From assembly GCF_003626595.1 (NCBI RefSeq), contig NZ_RBAK01000010.1, positions 186,001 to 250,000 on the forward strand: a DNA stretch of 64,000 nucleotides. Reading direction: 5' to 3'. Positions within the stretch are counted from its first letter, which is position 1; every line of letters begins with the position of its first letter. This DNA is from Micromonospora endolithica. GTDB lineage: Bacteria > Actinomycetota > Actinomycetes > Mycobacteriales > Micromonosporaceae. Below the pieces are notes generated by a model, which was given only the letters and a program-made list of their open reading frames with translations, ran no database searches and was not told where the DNA came from. The position numbers were made by a program, and so were the translations under genes. Positions 32,521 to 41,036 of the stretch are shown one piece after another.

Positions 32521-33875
32521 CCGCGGAACGGGACGAGATCGCGGTGGTCGGCGCCGGGCTGGCCGGCAGCCTGCTGGCGTGCTTCCTGGCCCGCCGGGGC
32601 TATCCGGTGGCGATCTACGAGCGGCGGCCGGACCCGCGGACCGGCACGGTCGAGCGGGGCCGTTCGATCAACCTGGCGCTGTCCGAGCGGGGTCTCGACG
32701 CGCTGCGCCGGATCGGGCTGGACCAGCAGGTGATGGCCGACGCGCTGCCGATGCGCGGCCGGATGATCCACCCGGTCGCCGGCGGGCCGCGGTTCCAGTC
32801 GTACAGCGTCTCCGGCGACCGGGCGATCAACTCGATCAGCCGGGGTGCGCTGAACAACGCGCTGCTGGACGCCGCCACCGCGCTGCCCGGCGTGCGGGTC
32901 GCCTTCGACCACCGGCTGGTCGACCTGGACCCGGCCACCGGTGAGATGACCTTCGAGACACCGCAGGGCAAGGTCACCGCCGTCGCGCCGGTCGTCCTCG
33001 GCGCCGACGGGGCCGGCTCCGCCGTACGCGGGCAGCTGCTCGGGCACGGGCTGCTGACCGAGAGCGTGGACTTCCTCGACTACGGCTACAAGGAGCTGAC
33101 CATCCCGCCGCTGGGCGGGGACTTCGCGCTGGACCCGGAGGCCCTGCACATCTGGCCGCGCGGCACCTCGATGATGATCGCGCTGCCCAATCCGGACCGC
33201 TCGTTCACCTGCACGCTGTTCTGGCCCACCCACGGCACCGCCAGCTTCGCCTCGCTGGGCAGCCCGGCGGCGATCGAGCGGCACTTCGCCACCCACTACC
33301 CGGACCTGCCGCCGCTGGCGCCGAACCTGGTCGACGACTACCAGCACAACCCGGTCGGCGTGCTCGGCACGGTCCGCTGCGACCCGTGGCAGGTCGGCGG
33401 GAAGGTCGGCCTGCTCGGCGACGCCGCCCACGCCATCGTGCCGTTCTACGGCCAGGGCGCGAACGCGGCGTTCGAGGACGTGGTGGAGCTGGACCGCTGC
33501 CTGGACGAGTGCGCCGACGAGTGGTCCGCCGCGCTACCGCTGTTCCAGCGCCGGCGGCAGGCCGACGCCGAGGCCATCGCCCGGATGGCGCTCACCAACT
33601 TCGTGGAGATGGCGGACAAGGTCGCCTCGCCGCTGTTCCAGCTCGGCCGCCGGGTGGAACACGCGCTGGAACGCGCCCTGCCCGACCGCTACGTCTCCCA
33701 GTACGAGCTGGTGTCCTTCTCGACCACCCCGTACGCCCAGGTGCGCCGCCGGGTCCGCCGCCAGCACCGGGTGCTCGGCGCGGTCGTGGCCGGCGCGGCG
33801 CTGGTGCTGGCCGGCGCGGTCGGCACGGCGGTCGCGCGGACATCCGCCGGATCGGGGCGGGGGAGACGCCGATGA
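32517..33875 (+). CDS. kmo: Kynurenine 3-monooxygenase with C-terminal membrane segment
   Basis: This 452-residue FAD enzyme hydroxylates kynurenine using NADPH and O2. It has the Rossmann motif VVGAGLAGSLLACFL, the signature RSINLALSERGLDALR, LGADGAGSAVR and the FAD ribityl-binding GLLGDAAHAIVPFYGQG. The C-terminus ends with a roughly 22-residue hydrophobic stretch (VLGAVVAGAALVLAGAVGTAVA, split here as one helix) between arginine-rich flanks, so the enzyme is probably membrane-anchored. It overlaps kynU and the dehydrogenase gene by 4 bp each. Confidence 0.95.
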   Translation: MTAERDEIAVVGAGLAGSLLACFLARRGYPVAIYERRPDPRTGTVERGRSINLALSERGLDALRRIGLDQQVMADALPMRGRMIHPVAGGPRFQSYSVSGDRAINSISRGALNNALLDAATALPGVRVAFDHRLVDLDPATGEMTFETPQGKVTAVAPVVLGADGAGSAVRGQLLGHGLLTESVDFLDYGYKELTIPPLGGDFALDPEALHIWPRGTSMMIALPNPDRSFTCTLFWPTHGTASFASLGSPAAIERHFATHYPDLPPLAPNLVDDYQHNPVGVLGTVRCDPWQVGGKVGLLGDAAHAIVPFYGQGANAAFEDVVELDRCLDECADEWSAALPLFQRRRQADAEAIARMALTNFVEMADKVASPLFQLGRRVEHALERALPDRYVSQYELVSFSTTPYAQVRRRVRRQHRVLGAVVAGAALVLAGAVGTAVARTSAGSGRGRRR

Positions 33876-35377
33876 GCCTCTGGGATCCCCGGCTGATGGC
33901 CGGGCGGGCGCCCGACGGGCCGGGCCTGCTACGCCACTTCGTGGCCGGCGAGTTCGTCGCGGCGGGACGCCGGTTCACCAAGCGCAGCCCGGTCACCGGC
34001 GAGCCGGTCTTCGAGGTCGTCGAGGCCGACCGCGCCACCGTGGACGACGCGGTCGGCGCCGCCCGCGCGGCACTGCGCGGCCGGTGGGGCCGGATGGGGG
34101 AGCGGGAACGGGCGGAGGTGCTGCGGCGGGTCGCCGACGAGCTGGAACGCCGCTTCGACGACCTGGTCACCGCCGAGGTCGCGGACACCGGCAAGGCCAT
34201 CTCGCAGGCCCGGACGCTGGACATCCCCCGGGGCGCGGCGAACTTCCGCGCGTTCGCCGAGATCGTCGCGACCGCGCCCACCGAGTCGTTCACCACGGTC
34301 ACCCCGACCGGGGGCCGGGCACTCAACTACGCGGTCCGCAAGCCGGTCGGCGTGGTCGCCGTGATCGTGCCGTGGAACCTGCCGCTGCTGCTGCTCACCT
34401 GGAAGGTCGCCCCCGCGCTGGCCTGCGGCAACGCGGTGGTGGTCAAACCCAGCGAGGAGACCCCGGCGTCGGCGACGCTGCTCGCCGAGGTGATGGCCGC
34501 GGCCGGGGTGCCCGAGGGCGTGTTCAACCTGGTGCACGGGTTCGGGCCCGACTCGGCCGGCGAGTTCCTCACCCGGCACCCGGGGGTGGACGCGATCACC
34601 TTCACCGGCGAGTCGGCCACCGGCGGCGCGATCATGCGCGCGGCGGCGGACGGGGTGAAGGCGGTCAGCTTCGAGTTGGGCGGCAAGAACGCCGGGCTGG
34701 TGTTCGCCGACGCCGACCTGGACGCGGCGGTCGCCGGCTCGGTCCGGTCCAGCTTCACCAACGGCGGGCAGGTCTGCCTCTGCACCGAGCGGATCTACGT
34801 GCAGCGCCCGGTCTTCGAGGAGTTCACCGCGCGGCTGGCGAAGCGGGCCGCCGAACTGCCGTACGGGTGGCCGGCCGACGAGGCGACGGTGAACATGCCG
34901 CTGATCTCCCGCACCCACCGGGAGAAGGTGCTCGGCCACTACGACCTGGCCCGCGCCGAGGGCGCCGAGGTGCTCGCCGGGGGCGGGACGCCGCGCTTCG
35001 GCGACGCCCGCGACGGCGGGGCGTACGTCCAGCCCACCGTCCTCGCCGGCCTCGGCCCGGACGCCCGGACCAACACCGAGGAGATCTTCGGCCCGGTCGT
35101 GCACGTCGCGCCCTTCGACCACGAGGAAGAGGCGTACGCGCTGGCCAACGGCACCGAGTACGGCCTGGCGGCGGCGGTCTGGACGCGGGACGTGGGCCGG
35201 GCGCACCGGGCCGGGGCGCGGCTGGACGCCGGCATCGTCTGGGTCAACACGTGGTTCCTGCGGGACCTGCGCACCCCGTTCGGCGGGGTGAAGGCGTCCG
35301 GCATCGGCCGCGAGGGCGGCGTGCACTCACTGGGCTTCTACTCCGAACTCACCAACGTCTGCGTGGACCTGACATGA
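33872..35377 (+). CDS. 2-aminomuconic 6-semialdehyde dehydrogenase
   Basis: This 501-residue aldehyde dehydrogenase has the family motifs VIVPWNLPLLLLTWK, ITFTGESATGG, the glutamate in FELGGKNAGLVF, the catalytic cysteine in NGGQVCLCTER and EEIFGPVVHVAPF. The operon context gives the substrate: it should oxidise 2-aminomuconic 6-semialdehyde (made by the decarboxylase at 39,874) to 2-aminomuconate with NAD. It corresponds to AmnC/NbaE in other bacteria. Start and stop overlap its neighbours by 4 bp. Confidence 0.92.
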   Translation: MSLWDPRLMAGRAPDGPGLLRHFVAGEFVAAGRRFTKRSPVTGEPVFEVVEADRATVDDAVGAARAALRGRWGRMGERERAEVLRRVADELERRFDDLVTAEVADTGKAISQARTLDIPRGAANFRAFAEIVATAPTESFTTVTPTGGRALNYAVRKPVGVVAVIVPWNLPLLLLTWKVAPALACGNAVVVKPSEETPASATLLAEVMAAAGVPEGVFNLVHGFGPDSAGEFLTRHPGVDAITFTGESATGGAIMRAAADGVKAVSFELGGKNAGLVFADADLDAAVAGSVRSSFTNGGQVCLCTERIYVQRPVFEEFTARLAKRAAELPYGWPADEATVNMPLISRTHREKVLGHYDLARAEGAEVLAGGGTPRFGDARDGGAYVQPTVLAGLGPDARTNTEEIFGPVVHVAPFDHEEEAYALANGTEYGLAAAVWTRDVGRAHRAGARLDAGIVWVNTWFLRDLRTPFGGVKASGIGREGGVHSLGFYSELTNVCVDLT

Positions 35378-36168
35378 CCCCTGACCTGGAAGCCGCCGCC
35401 CGGGAGCTGACCGCCGCCCGGGAGAGCGGCAAGCCCTGCCCGCCGCTGCGCGGCCGGTTGCTGCCCGACGGCGACGTCGACGCGGCGTACCGGGTCCAGC
35501 AGGCGCAGGTCGGCGAGTGGCTGCGGCGCGGACACCGGCGGGTCGGCGCGAAGATCGGGCTGACCAACCCGGCCGTGCAGCAGAGCTTCGGGGTCTACCA
35601 GCCGGACTTCGGCGTGCTCACCGACGCGATGGGGGTGCCGGACGGCGCCGAGGTGGACATCGCGCGTCTGCTGCAACCCCGGGTCGAGGCCGAGGTCGCC
35701 TTCGTGCTCGGCGCCGACCTGCCGGACGGGCGGGTCACCACCGCCGACCTGCTGCGCGCGGTCGACCACGTGCTGCCGGCCATCGAGATCGTCGACTCGC
35801 GGATCGCCGGCTGGGACATCTCGATCGTGGACACGGTCGCCGACAACGCCTCCAGCGGCCTGTTCGTGCTCGGCACCACCCCGCGCCGGCTCGCCGAGGT
35901 GGACCTGCGGCTGTGCGGGATGGTCCTGGAGCACGCCGGGGAGCCGGTGTCGGTCGGTGCCGGCGCGGCCTGCCTGGGCAACCCGCTGCACGCGTTGGAG
36001 TGGCTGGCCGGCACGATGGCCCGCGCCGGCGACCCGCTGCGGGCCGGCGACGTGGTGCTCTCCGGTGCGCTGGGCCCGATGGTGCCGGTGACCCCCGGCG
36101 CGGCGTACGAGGCCCGGATCTCCGGGCTCGGTTCGGTGCGGACCCTCTTCTCCCGGGAGACCTCATGA
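35374..36168 (+). CDS. dmpE: 2-oxopent-4-enoate hydratase (2-hydroxypenta-2,4-dienoate hydratase)
   Basis: This 264-residue protein is of the hydratase/decarboxylase family: VGAKIGLTNPAVQQSFGVYQPDFGVLTD, the metal-binding PRVEAEVAFVLG with acidic residues, and AIEIVDSRIAGWDISIVDTVADNASSG. It adds water to 2-oxopent-4-enoate to give 4-hydroxy-2-oxovalerate. A paralogue three genes later (38,152) is the related decarboxylase; the assignment between the two rests on FGVYQPDFG here versus MAQVGVDEVIWG there. It overlaps both neighbours by 4 bp. Confidence 0.9.
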   Translation: MTPDLEAAARELTAARESGKPCPPLRGRLLPDGDVDAAYRVQQAQVGEWLRRGHRRVGAKIGLTNPAVQQSFGVYQPDFGVLTDAMGVPDGAEVDIARLLQPRVEAEVAFVLGADLPDGRVTTADLLRAVDHVLPAIEIVDSRIAGWDISIVDTVADNASSGLFVLGTTPRRLAEVDLRLCGMVLEHAGEPVSVGAGAACLGNPLHALEWLAGTMARAGDPLRAGDVVLSGALGPMVPVTPGAAYEARISGLGSVRTLFSRETS

Positions 36169-37097
36169 GTGTCGGTGTGGCGGTGATCGGGTCCGGCAAC
36201 ATCGGGACCGATCTGATGATCAAGGTGCTGCGGCTCAGTGAGAGCCTGCGGATGGTGGCGATGGCCGGCATCGACCCGGACTCCGACGGGTTGGCGCGGG
36301 CCCGGCAGCTCGGCGTGGCCACCACCGCCGGGGGCGTCGAGGGCCTCGTCGCGCTGCCCGGGTTCGCCGATGTGGAACTGGTCTTCGACGCCACGTCCGC
36401 CGGCGCGCACCGGCAGAACGACGCGGTGCTGCGCGCCCACGGCCGGACGGTGGTCGACCTGACCCCGGCGGCCATCGGCCCGTACGTGGTGCCACCGGTC
36501 AACCTCGACGAGCACCTGCGCGAGAGCAACGTCAACATGGTGACCTGCGGCGGTCAGGCGACGGTGCCGATCGTGCACGCCGTCGGCCGGGTCACCCCGG
36601 TCGCGTACGGGGAGATCGTCGCCTCGATCGCGTCGCGGTCGGCGGGGCCGGGCACCCGGGCCAACATCGACGAGTTCACCGAGACCACCGCGCGGGCGAT
36701 CGAGGTGGTCGGTGGCGCCGAGCGGGGCAAGGCCATCATCGTGCTGAACCCGGCGGAGCCGCCGCTGCTGATGCGGGACACCGTCTACTGCCTCTGCCCG
36801 GACGCCGCCGCCGACCGGTCGGCCATCGCCGCCTCGGTCGCCGACATGGTGGCCACCGTCCAGGAGTACGTCCCGGGTTATCGGCTCAAGCAGGACGTGC
36901 AGTTCGACCGGGTGGACACCTACGTGCCGGCGCTGCGGCGGCACCTCGACGGACTCCAGGTCTCGGTCTTCCTGGAGGTGTCCGGTGCCGGCCACCACCT
37001 GCCGGCGTACGCCGGGAACCTGGACATCATGACCTCGGCCGCACTACGCACCGCCGAGCGGATGGTCGCCCTGCGGGCGAAGGGAGTCCCGGCATGA
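36165..37097 (+). CDS. dmpF: Acetaldehyde dehydrogenase (acetylating)
   Basis: This 310-residue enzyme converts acetaldehyde, CoA and NAD to acetyl-CoA. It begins with the NAD motif VAVIGSGNIGTDLMIKVLR and contains VFDATSAGAHRQND, the catalytic cysteine in NMVTCGGQATVPIVHAV and NPAEPPLLMRDTVYCLC. In this family it forms a complex with the aldolase encoded by the next gene and channels the toxic aldehyde. The two genes overlap by 4 bp, which fits complex formation. Confidence 0.95.
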   Translation: MSVGVAVIGSGNIGTDLMIKVLRLSESLRMVAMAGIDPDSDGLARARQLGVATTAGGVEGLVALPGFADVELVFDATSAGAHRQNDAVLRAHGRTVVDLTPAAIGPYVVPPVNLDEHLRESNVNMVTCGGQATVPIVHAVGRVTPVAYGEIVASIASRSAGPGTRANIDEFTETTARAIEVVGGAERGKAIIVLNPAEPPLLMRDTVYCLCPDAAADRSAIAASVADMVATVQEYVPGYRLKQDVQFDRVDTYVPALRRHLDGLQVSVFLEVSGAGHHLPAYAGNLDIMTSAALRTAERMVALRAKGVPA

Positions 37098-38155
37098 CGG
37101 ACCTGTACATCCAGGACGTGACGTTGCGTGACGGCATGCACGCCATCGCCCACCGGTACACCGTCGACCAGGTGCGGACCATCGCCGCCGCGCTGGACGC
37201 CGCCGGGGTGGCCGCGATCGAGGTGGCGCACGGCGACGGGCTCGCCGGATCCAGCGTCAACTACGGCCACGGCGCGGCCGGCGACGCCGACTGGATCTCC
37301 GCCGCCGCCGAGGTGCTGACCAGCGCGAAGCTGACCACCCTGCTGCTGCCCGGCATCGGCACCATCGCCGACCTGCGGGCGGCCAGGGCGCTCGGCGTGA
37401 CCAGCGTCCGGATCGCCACGCACTGCACCGAGGCGGACATCTCCGCCCAGCACATCGGGTGGGCCCGGGAGAACGGCATGGACGTCTCCGGGTTCCTGAT
37501 GATGTCGCACATGGCCGACCCGGCCACCCTGGCCGGCCAGGCGAAGCTGATGGAGTCGTACGGCGCGCACTGCGTCTACGTGACCGACTCCGGCGGCCGG
37601 CTGCTGATGTCCGACGTGGCGGCGCGGGTCGACGCGTACCGGCAGGTCCTGGAACCGGAGACGCAGATCGGCATCCACGCGCACCACAACCTGTCCCTCG
37701 GGGTGGCCAACAGCGTGCTCGCGGTCGAGCACGGCCGGGTCGTCGGCGCCGGGCCGGCCGGACCGGACGCGCCGCACGGCCGGACGGTCCGGGTGGACGC
37801 GTCGCTCGCCGGGATGGGCGCGGGCGCCGGCAACGCGCCGCTGGAGGTGTTCGTCGCGGTCGCCGAGCTGCACGGCTGGAAGCACGGCTGCGACGTGTTC
37901 GCGCTGATGGACGCGGCCGACGACGTGGTCCGCCCGTTGCAGGACCGGCCGGTCCAGGTGGACCGGGAGACGCTCTCGCTGGGGTACGCCGGCGTCTACT
38001 CCAGCTTCCTCCGGCACGCCGAGCGCGCGTCGGCGAAGTACGGGGTGGACGTCCGCTCGATCCTCGTCGAGCTGGGCCGGCGCCGGATGGTCGGTGGTCA
38101 GGAGGACATGATCGTGGACGTGGCGTTGGACCTGGCCGGCAGGGAGAACCCGTGA
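37094..38155 (+). CDS. dmpG: 4-hydroxy-2-oxovalerate aldolase
   Basis: This 353-residue class II aldolase of the HMGL/DRE-TIM family splits 4-hydroxy-2-oxovalerate into pyruvate and acetaldehyde. It shows DVTLRDGMHAIAHRY (metal and substrate site), YVTDSGGRLLMSD, and the metal histidines in IGIHAHHNLSLGVANS; the C-terminal helical part contacts the dehydrogenase. Its length and order beside dmpF match the known aldolase-dehydrogenase complex. Confidence 0.96.
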   Translation: MTDLYIQDVTLRDGMHAIAHRYTVDQVRTIAAALDAAGVAAIEVAHGDGLAGSSVNYGHGAAGDADWISAAAEVLTSAKLTTLLLPGIGTIADLRAARALGVTSVRIATHCTEADISAQHIGWARENGMDVSGFLMMSHMADPATLAGQAKLMESYGAHCVYVTDSGGRLLMSDVAARVDAYRQVLEPETQIGIHAHHNLSLGVANSVLAVEHGRVVGAGPAGPDAPHGRTVRVDASLAGMGAGAGNAPLEVFVAVAELHGWKHGCDVFALMDAADDVVRPLQDRPVQVDRETLSLGYAGVYSSFLRHAERASAKYGVDVRSILVELGRRRMVGGQEDMIVDVALDLAGRENP

Positions 38156-38925
38156 CCGGGCCGGACCTCGTGAAGATCGCCGAGACGCTGGGCGTGGCCG
38201 CCGACACGGCGACGGCGATCCCGCAGCTCGCCGCCGCGAACGGCCTGGACGTCGACGCCGCGTACGCGGTGCAGACCGCCCTGGTGCGGCGCCGGCTGGA
38301 CCGGGGCGAGCGGATGGTCGGGCTGAAGATGGGTCTGACCAGCCGGGCGAAGATGGCCCAGGTCGGGGTGGACGAGGTGATCTGGGGGCGGTTGACCGAC
38401 GCGATGCGGGTGCCCGACTCCGGCACCGTCGACGTCGGTGACTTCATCCACCCCCGGGTCGAGCCGGAGGTCGCGTTCCTGCTGGACCGCCTCCCGGAGC
38501 CGGGCGAGCCGATCGGCGACTTCACCGACGCGGTCCGCGCGGTCGCCCCGGCGGTCGAGCTGATCGACTCCCGGTACGCGAACTTCACCTTCTCGCTGCC
38601 CGACGTCGTGGCGGACAACACCTCGGCCGCCGCCTTCGTGATCGGGCCCTGGTGCCCGGTGCCGGACGGGCTGGACAACCTCGGGGTGCTGCTGGAGATC
38701 GACGGGCGGGTCGCCCAGGTCGGCTCGACGGCGGCGATCCTCGGTGACCCGCGCCGGGCCCTCGACGAGGGGGTGCGGTTGGCCGGCCGGCACGGCGTAC
38801 GCCTGCGGGAGGGTTGGGTCTTCCTGGCCGGCGCCGCGACGGCCGCCGTGCCGCTGCGGCCCGGCAGCCACGTCCGGGCCGTCGTCGAGAAGCTGGGCAC
38901 GGCGTCGTTGAAGGCGTCGGCATGA
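38152..38925 (+). CDS. dmpH: 4-oxalocrotonate (2-oxo-3-hexenedioate) decarboxylase
   Basis: This 257-residue paralogue of the hydratase shows MVGLKMGLTSRAKMAQVGVDE, VIWGRLTDAM and PRVEPEVAFLL, with AVELIDSRYANFTFSLPDVVADN. It should decarboxylate 4-oxalocrotonate, the product of aminomuconate deamination, to 2-oxopent-4-enoate, and the family often forms a complex with the hydratase. It corresponds to AmnE in aminomuconate pathways. The GTG start overlaps the aldolase stop, and the stop overlaps the next ATG. Confidence 0.9.
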   Translation: MTGPDLVKIAETLGVAADTATAIPQLAAANGLDVDAAYAVQTALVRRRLDRGERMVGLKMGLTSRAKMAQVGVDEVIWGRLTDAMRVPDSGTVDVGDFIHPRVEPEVAFLLDRLPEPGEPIGDFTDAVRAVAPAVELIDSRYANFTFSLPDVVADNTSAAAFVIGPWCPVPDGLDNLGVLLEIDGRVAQVGSTAAILGDPRRALDEGVRLAGRHGVRLREGWVFLAGAATAAVPLRPGSHVRAVVEKLGTASLKASA

Positions 38926-39353
38926 GCGGCGACGCGCGCGTGGTGGCCGGCAAGGCCGTGCCGCGCGGTGCGTTCCCGCACGTCAAGGTCGCCGGTGGCT
39001 TCGTCTTCGTCTCCGGTACGTCGTCCCGGCGGCCGGACAACTCCTTCGCCGGTGTGGAGGTGGACGAGTTCGGCACCACCAACCTGGACGTCCGGGAGCA
39101 GACCCGGGCCGTGATCGGCAACATCCGCGACCTGCTGCGCTCGGTCGGCGCCGACCTCGGCGACCTCGTCCAGGTCACCAGCTACCTGGTGAACATGAAC
39201 GACTTCGGTGGCTACAACGAGGTGTGGGCGGAGTTCTTCGACGCGACCGGCCCGACCCGCACCACCGTCGCGGTGCACCAGCTACCCCATCCGCACCTGC
39301 TGATCGAGATGCAGGCCGTCGCCCTGCTCCCCGCCCAAGGAGGTCAGTCGTGA
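38922..39353 (+). CDS. RidA-family 2-aminomuconate deaminase
   Basis: This 143-residue protein has the RidA/YjgF fold: FPHVKVAGGFVFVSGTSSRRPD, NIRDLLRSVGADLGDLVQVTSYLVNMNDF and HLLIEMQAVALL. RidA proteins hydrolyse imines or enamines. In this operon it is best read as the 2-aminomuconate deaminase (AmnD type), turning 2-aminomuconate to 4-oxalocrotonate and ammonia. The family alone would not prove this; the position between the decarboxylase and the dioxygenase does. Confidence 0.88.
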   Translation: MSGDARVVAGKAVPRGAFPHVKVAGGFVFVSGTSSRRPDNSFAGVEVDEFGTTNLDVREQTRAVIGNIRDLLRSVGADLGDLVQVTSYLVNMNDFGGYNEVWAEFFDATGPTRTTVAVHQLPHPHLLIEMQAVALLPAQGGQS

Positions 39354-39874
39354 GTGAGATCGCCGAACCGTTCAGCTTCCCCGGCTGGATCGCGGAGAAC
39401 CAGCACCTGCTCAAGCCGCCGGTGGGCAACAAGGAGATGTTCCCCGGCGGCGACGACTTCATCGTGATGGTGGTCGGTGGCCCCAACCAGCGCACGGACT
39501 TCCACGTCGACCCGTACGAGGAGTTCTTCTACCAGGTCAAGGGCAACATGCACATCAACCTGATGCTGCCGGAGGGTCCGCGTACGGTGCACGTGCGCGA
39601 GGGGCAGATGTGGATGCTGCCGCGGAACACCCCGCACTCGCCGCAGCGGCCGGAGGCCGGCTCGATCGGCGTGGTCGTGGAGCGGGTCCGCGAGGAGGGC
39701 ACCCTGGAGTGGTTCCAGTGGTACTGCCCGGAGTGCGGGCACAAGGTGCACGAGGTGCAGTTGCAGGTCCGCGACATCGCCGCCGACCTGCCTCCGGTGT
39801 TCCAGGCGTTCTACGCCGACGAGAAGGCCCGCACCTGCGACAACTGCGGCGCGCTGCACCCGGGCAAGGGCTGA
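39350..39874 (+). CDS. nbaC: 3-hydroxyanthranilate 3,4-dioxygenase
   Basis: This 174-residue cupin enzyme opens the ring of 3-hydroxyanthranilate to give 2-amino-3-carboxymuconate semialdehyde. The iron site is in RTDFHVDPYEEFFYQVKG and the later PRNTPHSPQRP. The C-terminus holds a rubredoxin-like second iron site, CPECGH and CDNCGALHPG, typical of the bacterial type. The GTG start overlaps the previous stop and has its own AAGGAGG site at 39,337, so it may be translated more strongly than its neighbours. Confidence 0.96.
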   Translation: MSEIAEPFSFPGWIAENQHLLKPPVGNKEMFPGGDDFIVMVVGGPNQRTDFHVDPYEEFFYQVKGNMHINLMLPEGPRTVHVREGQMWMLPRNTPHSPQRPEAGSIGVVVERVREEGTLEWFQWYCPECGHKVHEVQLQVRDIAADLPPVFQAFYADEKARTCDNCGALHPGKG

Positions 39875-40956
39875 TGCGGTCACCTGTCGTCGATGTCCAC
39901 ACGCACCTCGTACCGAAGGGGTGGCCGGACCTCGCCGCGGCGTGCGGCGGGTCCGGTTGGCCCTGGCTGCGGGTCGACTCCGAGCGGGCGGCCATGATCA
40001 TGTTGGCGGAGACGGCGTTCCGGCCGGTCGGGGCCGAGTGCTGGGACGCGCCGACCCGGCTGGGCGACATGGACGCCGACGGCGTCGACGTGCAGGTGGT
40101 CTCGCCGACCCCGGTCTTCTTCTCCTACGACCGTCCCGCCGACCAGGCGGTGCGGGTCGCCCGGATCTTCAACGACCTCGCCCTAGAGGTCACCGCCGCC
40201 GGTGGCGACCGGCTGGTGCCGTTCTGCCAGGTGCCGTTGCAGGACCCGGACGCGGCCTGCGCCGAGCTGGACCGCTGCCTGGCGTCGGGCCACGTGGGTG
40301 TGGAGATCGGCAACCACGTCGGCGACCGTGACCTCGACGACGCGGGGATCGTGCAGTTCCTGACCCACTGCGCCGAGGTCGGCGCGCCGGTCTTCGTGCA
40401 CCCGTGGGACATGCCCGACGGGCCCCGGCTGGACCGGTGGATGGCCCGCTGGCTGGCCGGGATGCCCGCCGAGACGCACCTGTCGGTGCTGGCGATGATC
40501 CTCGGCGGCGTCTTCGACGAGGTGCCCGAGACCCTGCGGATCTGCTTCGCGCACGGCGGCGGCAGCTTCCCGTTCTGGCTGGGCCGCGCCGACAACGCCT
40601 GGCACCGCCGGGGTGACCTGGTACGCGGCGCCTCCACGATGCCGCCGAGCCGATACGTCGACCGGTTCAGCGTCGACTCGGTGGTCTTCGCGCCGGCCGC
40701 ACTGCGCCTGCTGATGGACACCATCGGTGAGGACCGGGTCATGCTCGGCAGCGACTACCCGTACCCGCTGGGTGAGCGGCCGGTCGGTCAGGTCGTGCAC
40801 CGGTCCGACTTCCTCACCGCCGCGCAGCGCGACAAGCTGCTTTCCGGCAACGCCCTGCGCTTCCTCGGCGGCGACCGGCAGGTCGCCAACCGTGAGCTGC
40901 TCCCGATCGACCGCGAGGGGACGGGCCTGCTCGACCCGGGCCGGACGCCGTCCTGA
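39874..40956 (+). CDS. nbaD: 2-amino-3-carboxymuconate-6-semialdehyde decarboxylase (ACMSD)
   Basis: This 360-residue amidohydrolase removes the carboxyl group of ACMS to give 2-aminomuconic semialdehyde, steering carbon away from quinolinate and NAD. It has the zinc motif VVDVHTHLVPKGWP, the metal histidine in FVHPWDMPDGPRL, FAHGGGSFPFWLGRADNAW and MLGSDYPYPLGE with the catalytic aspartate. The start shares one base with the dioxygenase stop (TGATG). It is the last gene of the operon; a hairpin follows. Confidence 0.95.
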   Translation: MRSPVVDVHTHLVPKGWPDLAAACGGSGWPWLRVDSERAAMIMLAETAFRPVGAECWDAPTRLGDMDADGVDVQVVSPTPVFFSYDRPADQAVRVARIFNDLALEVTAAGGDRLVPFCQVPLQDPDAACAELDRCLASGHVGVEIGNHVGDRDLDDAGIVQFLTHCAEVGAPVFVHPWDMPDGPRLDRWMARWLAGMPAETHLSVLAMILGGVFDEVPETLRICFAHGGGSFPFWLGRADNAWHRRGDLVRGASTMPPSRYVDRFSVDSVVFAPAALRLLMDTIGEDRVMLGSDYPYPLGERPVGQVVHRSDFLTAAQRDKLLSGNALRFLGGDRQVANRELLPIDREGTGLLDPGRTPS

Positions 40957-40990
40957 TCGACCGTGCGGTCGGAGTCCCGGGCGTCCGGGC

Positions 40991-41024
40991 GGACGCGCCG
41001 CGCTCCCCGGAGGGCGGCGCGTCC
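40991..41024. terminator. Bidirectional terminator after the kyn operon
   Basis: An 11-bp perfect stem (GGACGCGCCGC at 40,991-41,001, complement at 41,014-41,024) with a 12-nt loop lies between the convergent decarboxylase and cutinase genes. Confidence 0.75.
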
Positions 41025-41036
41025 ATCGCTGGCTGC

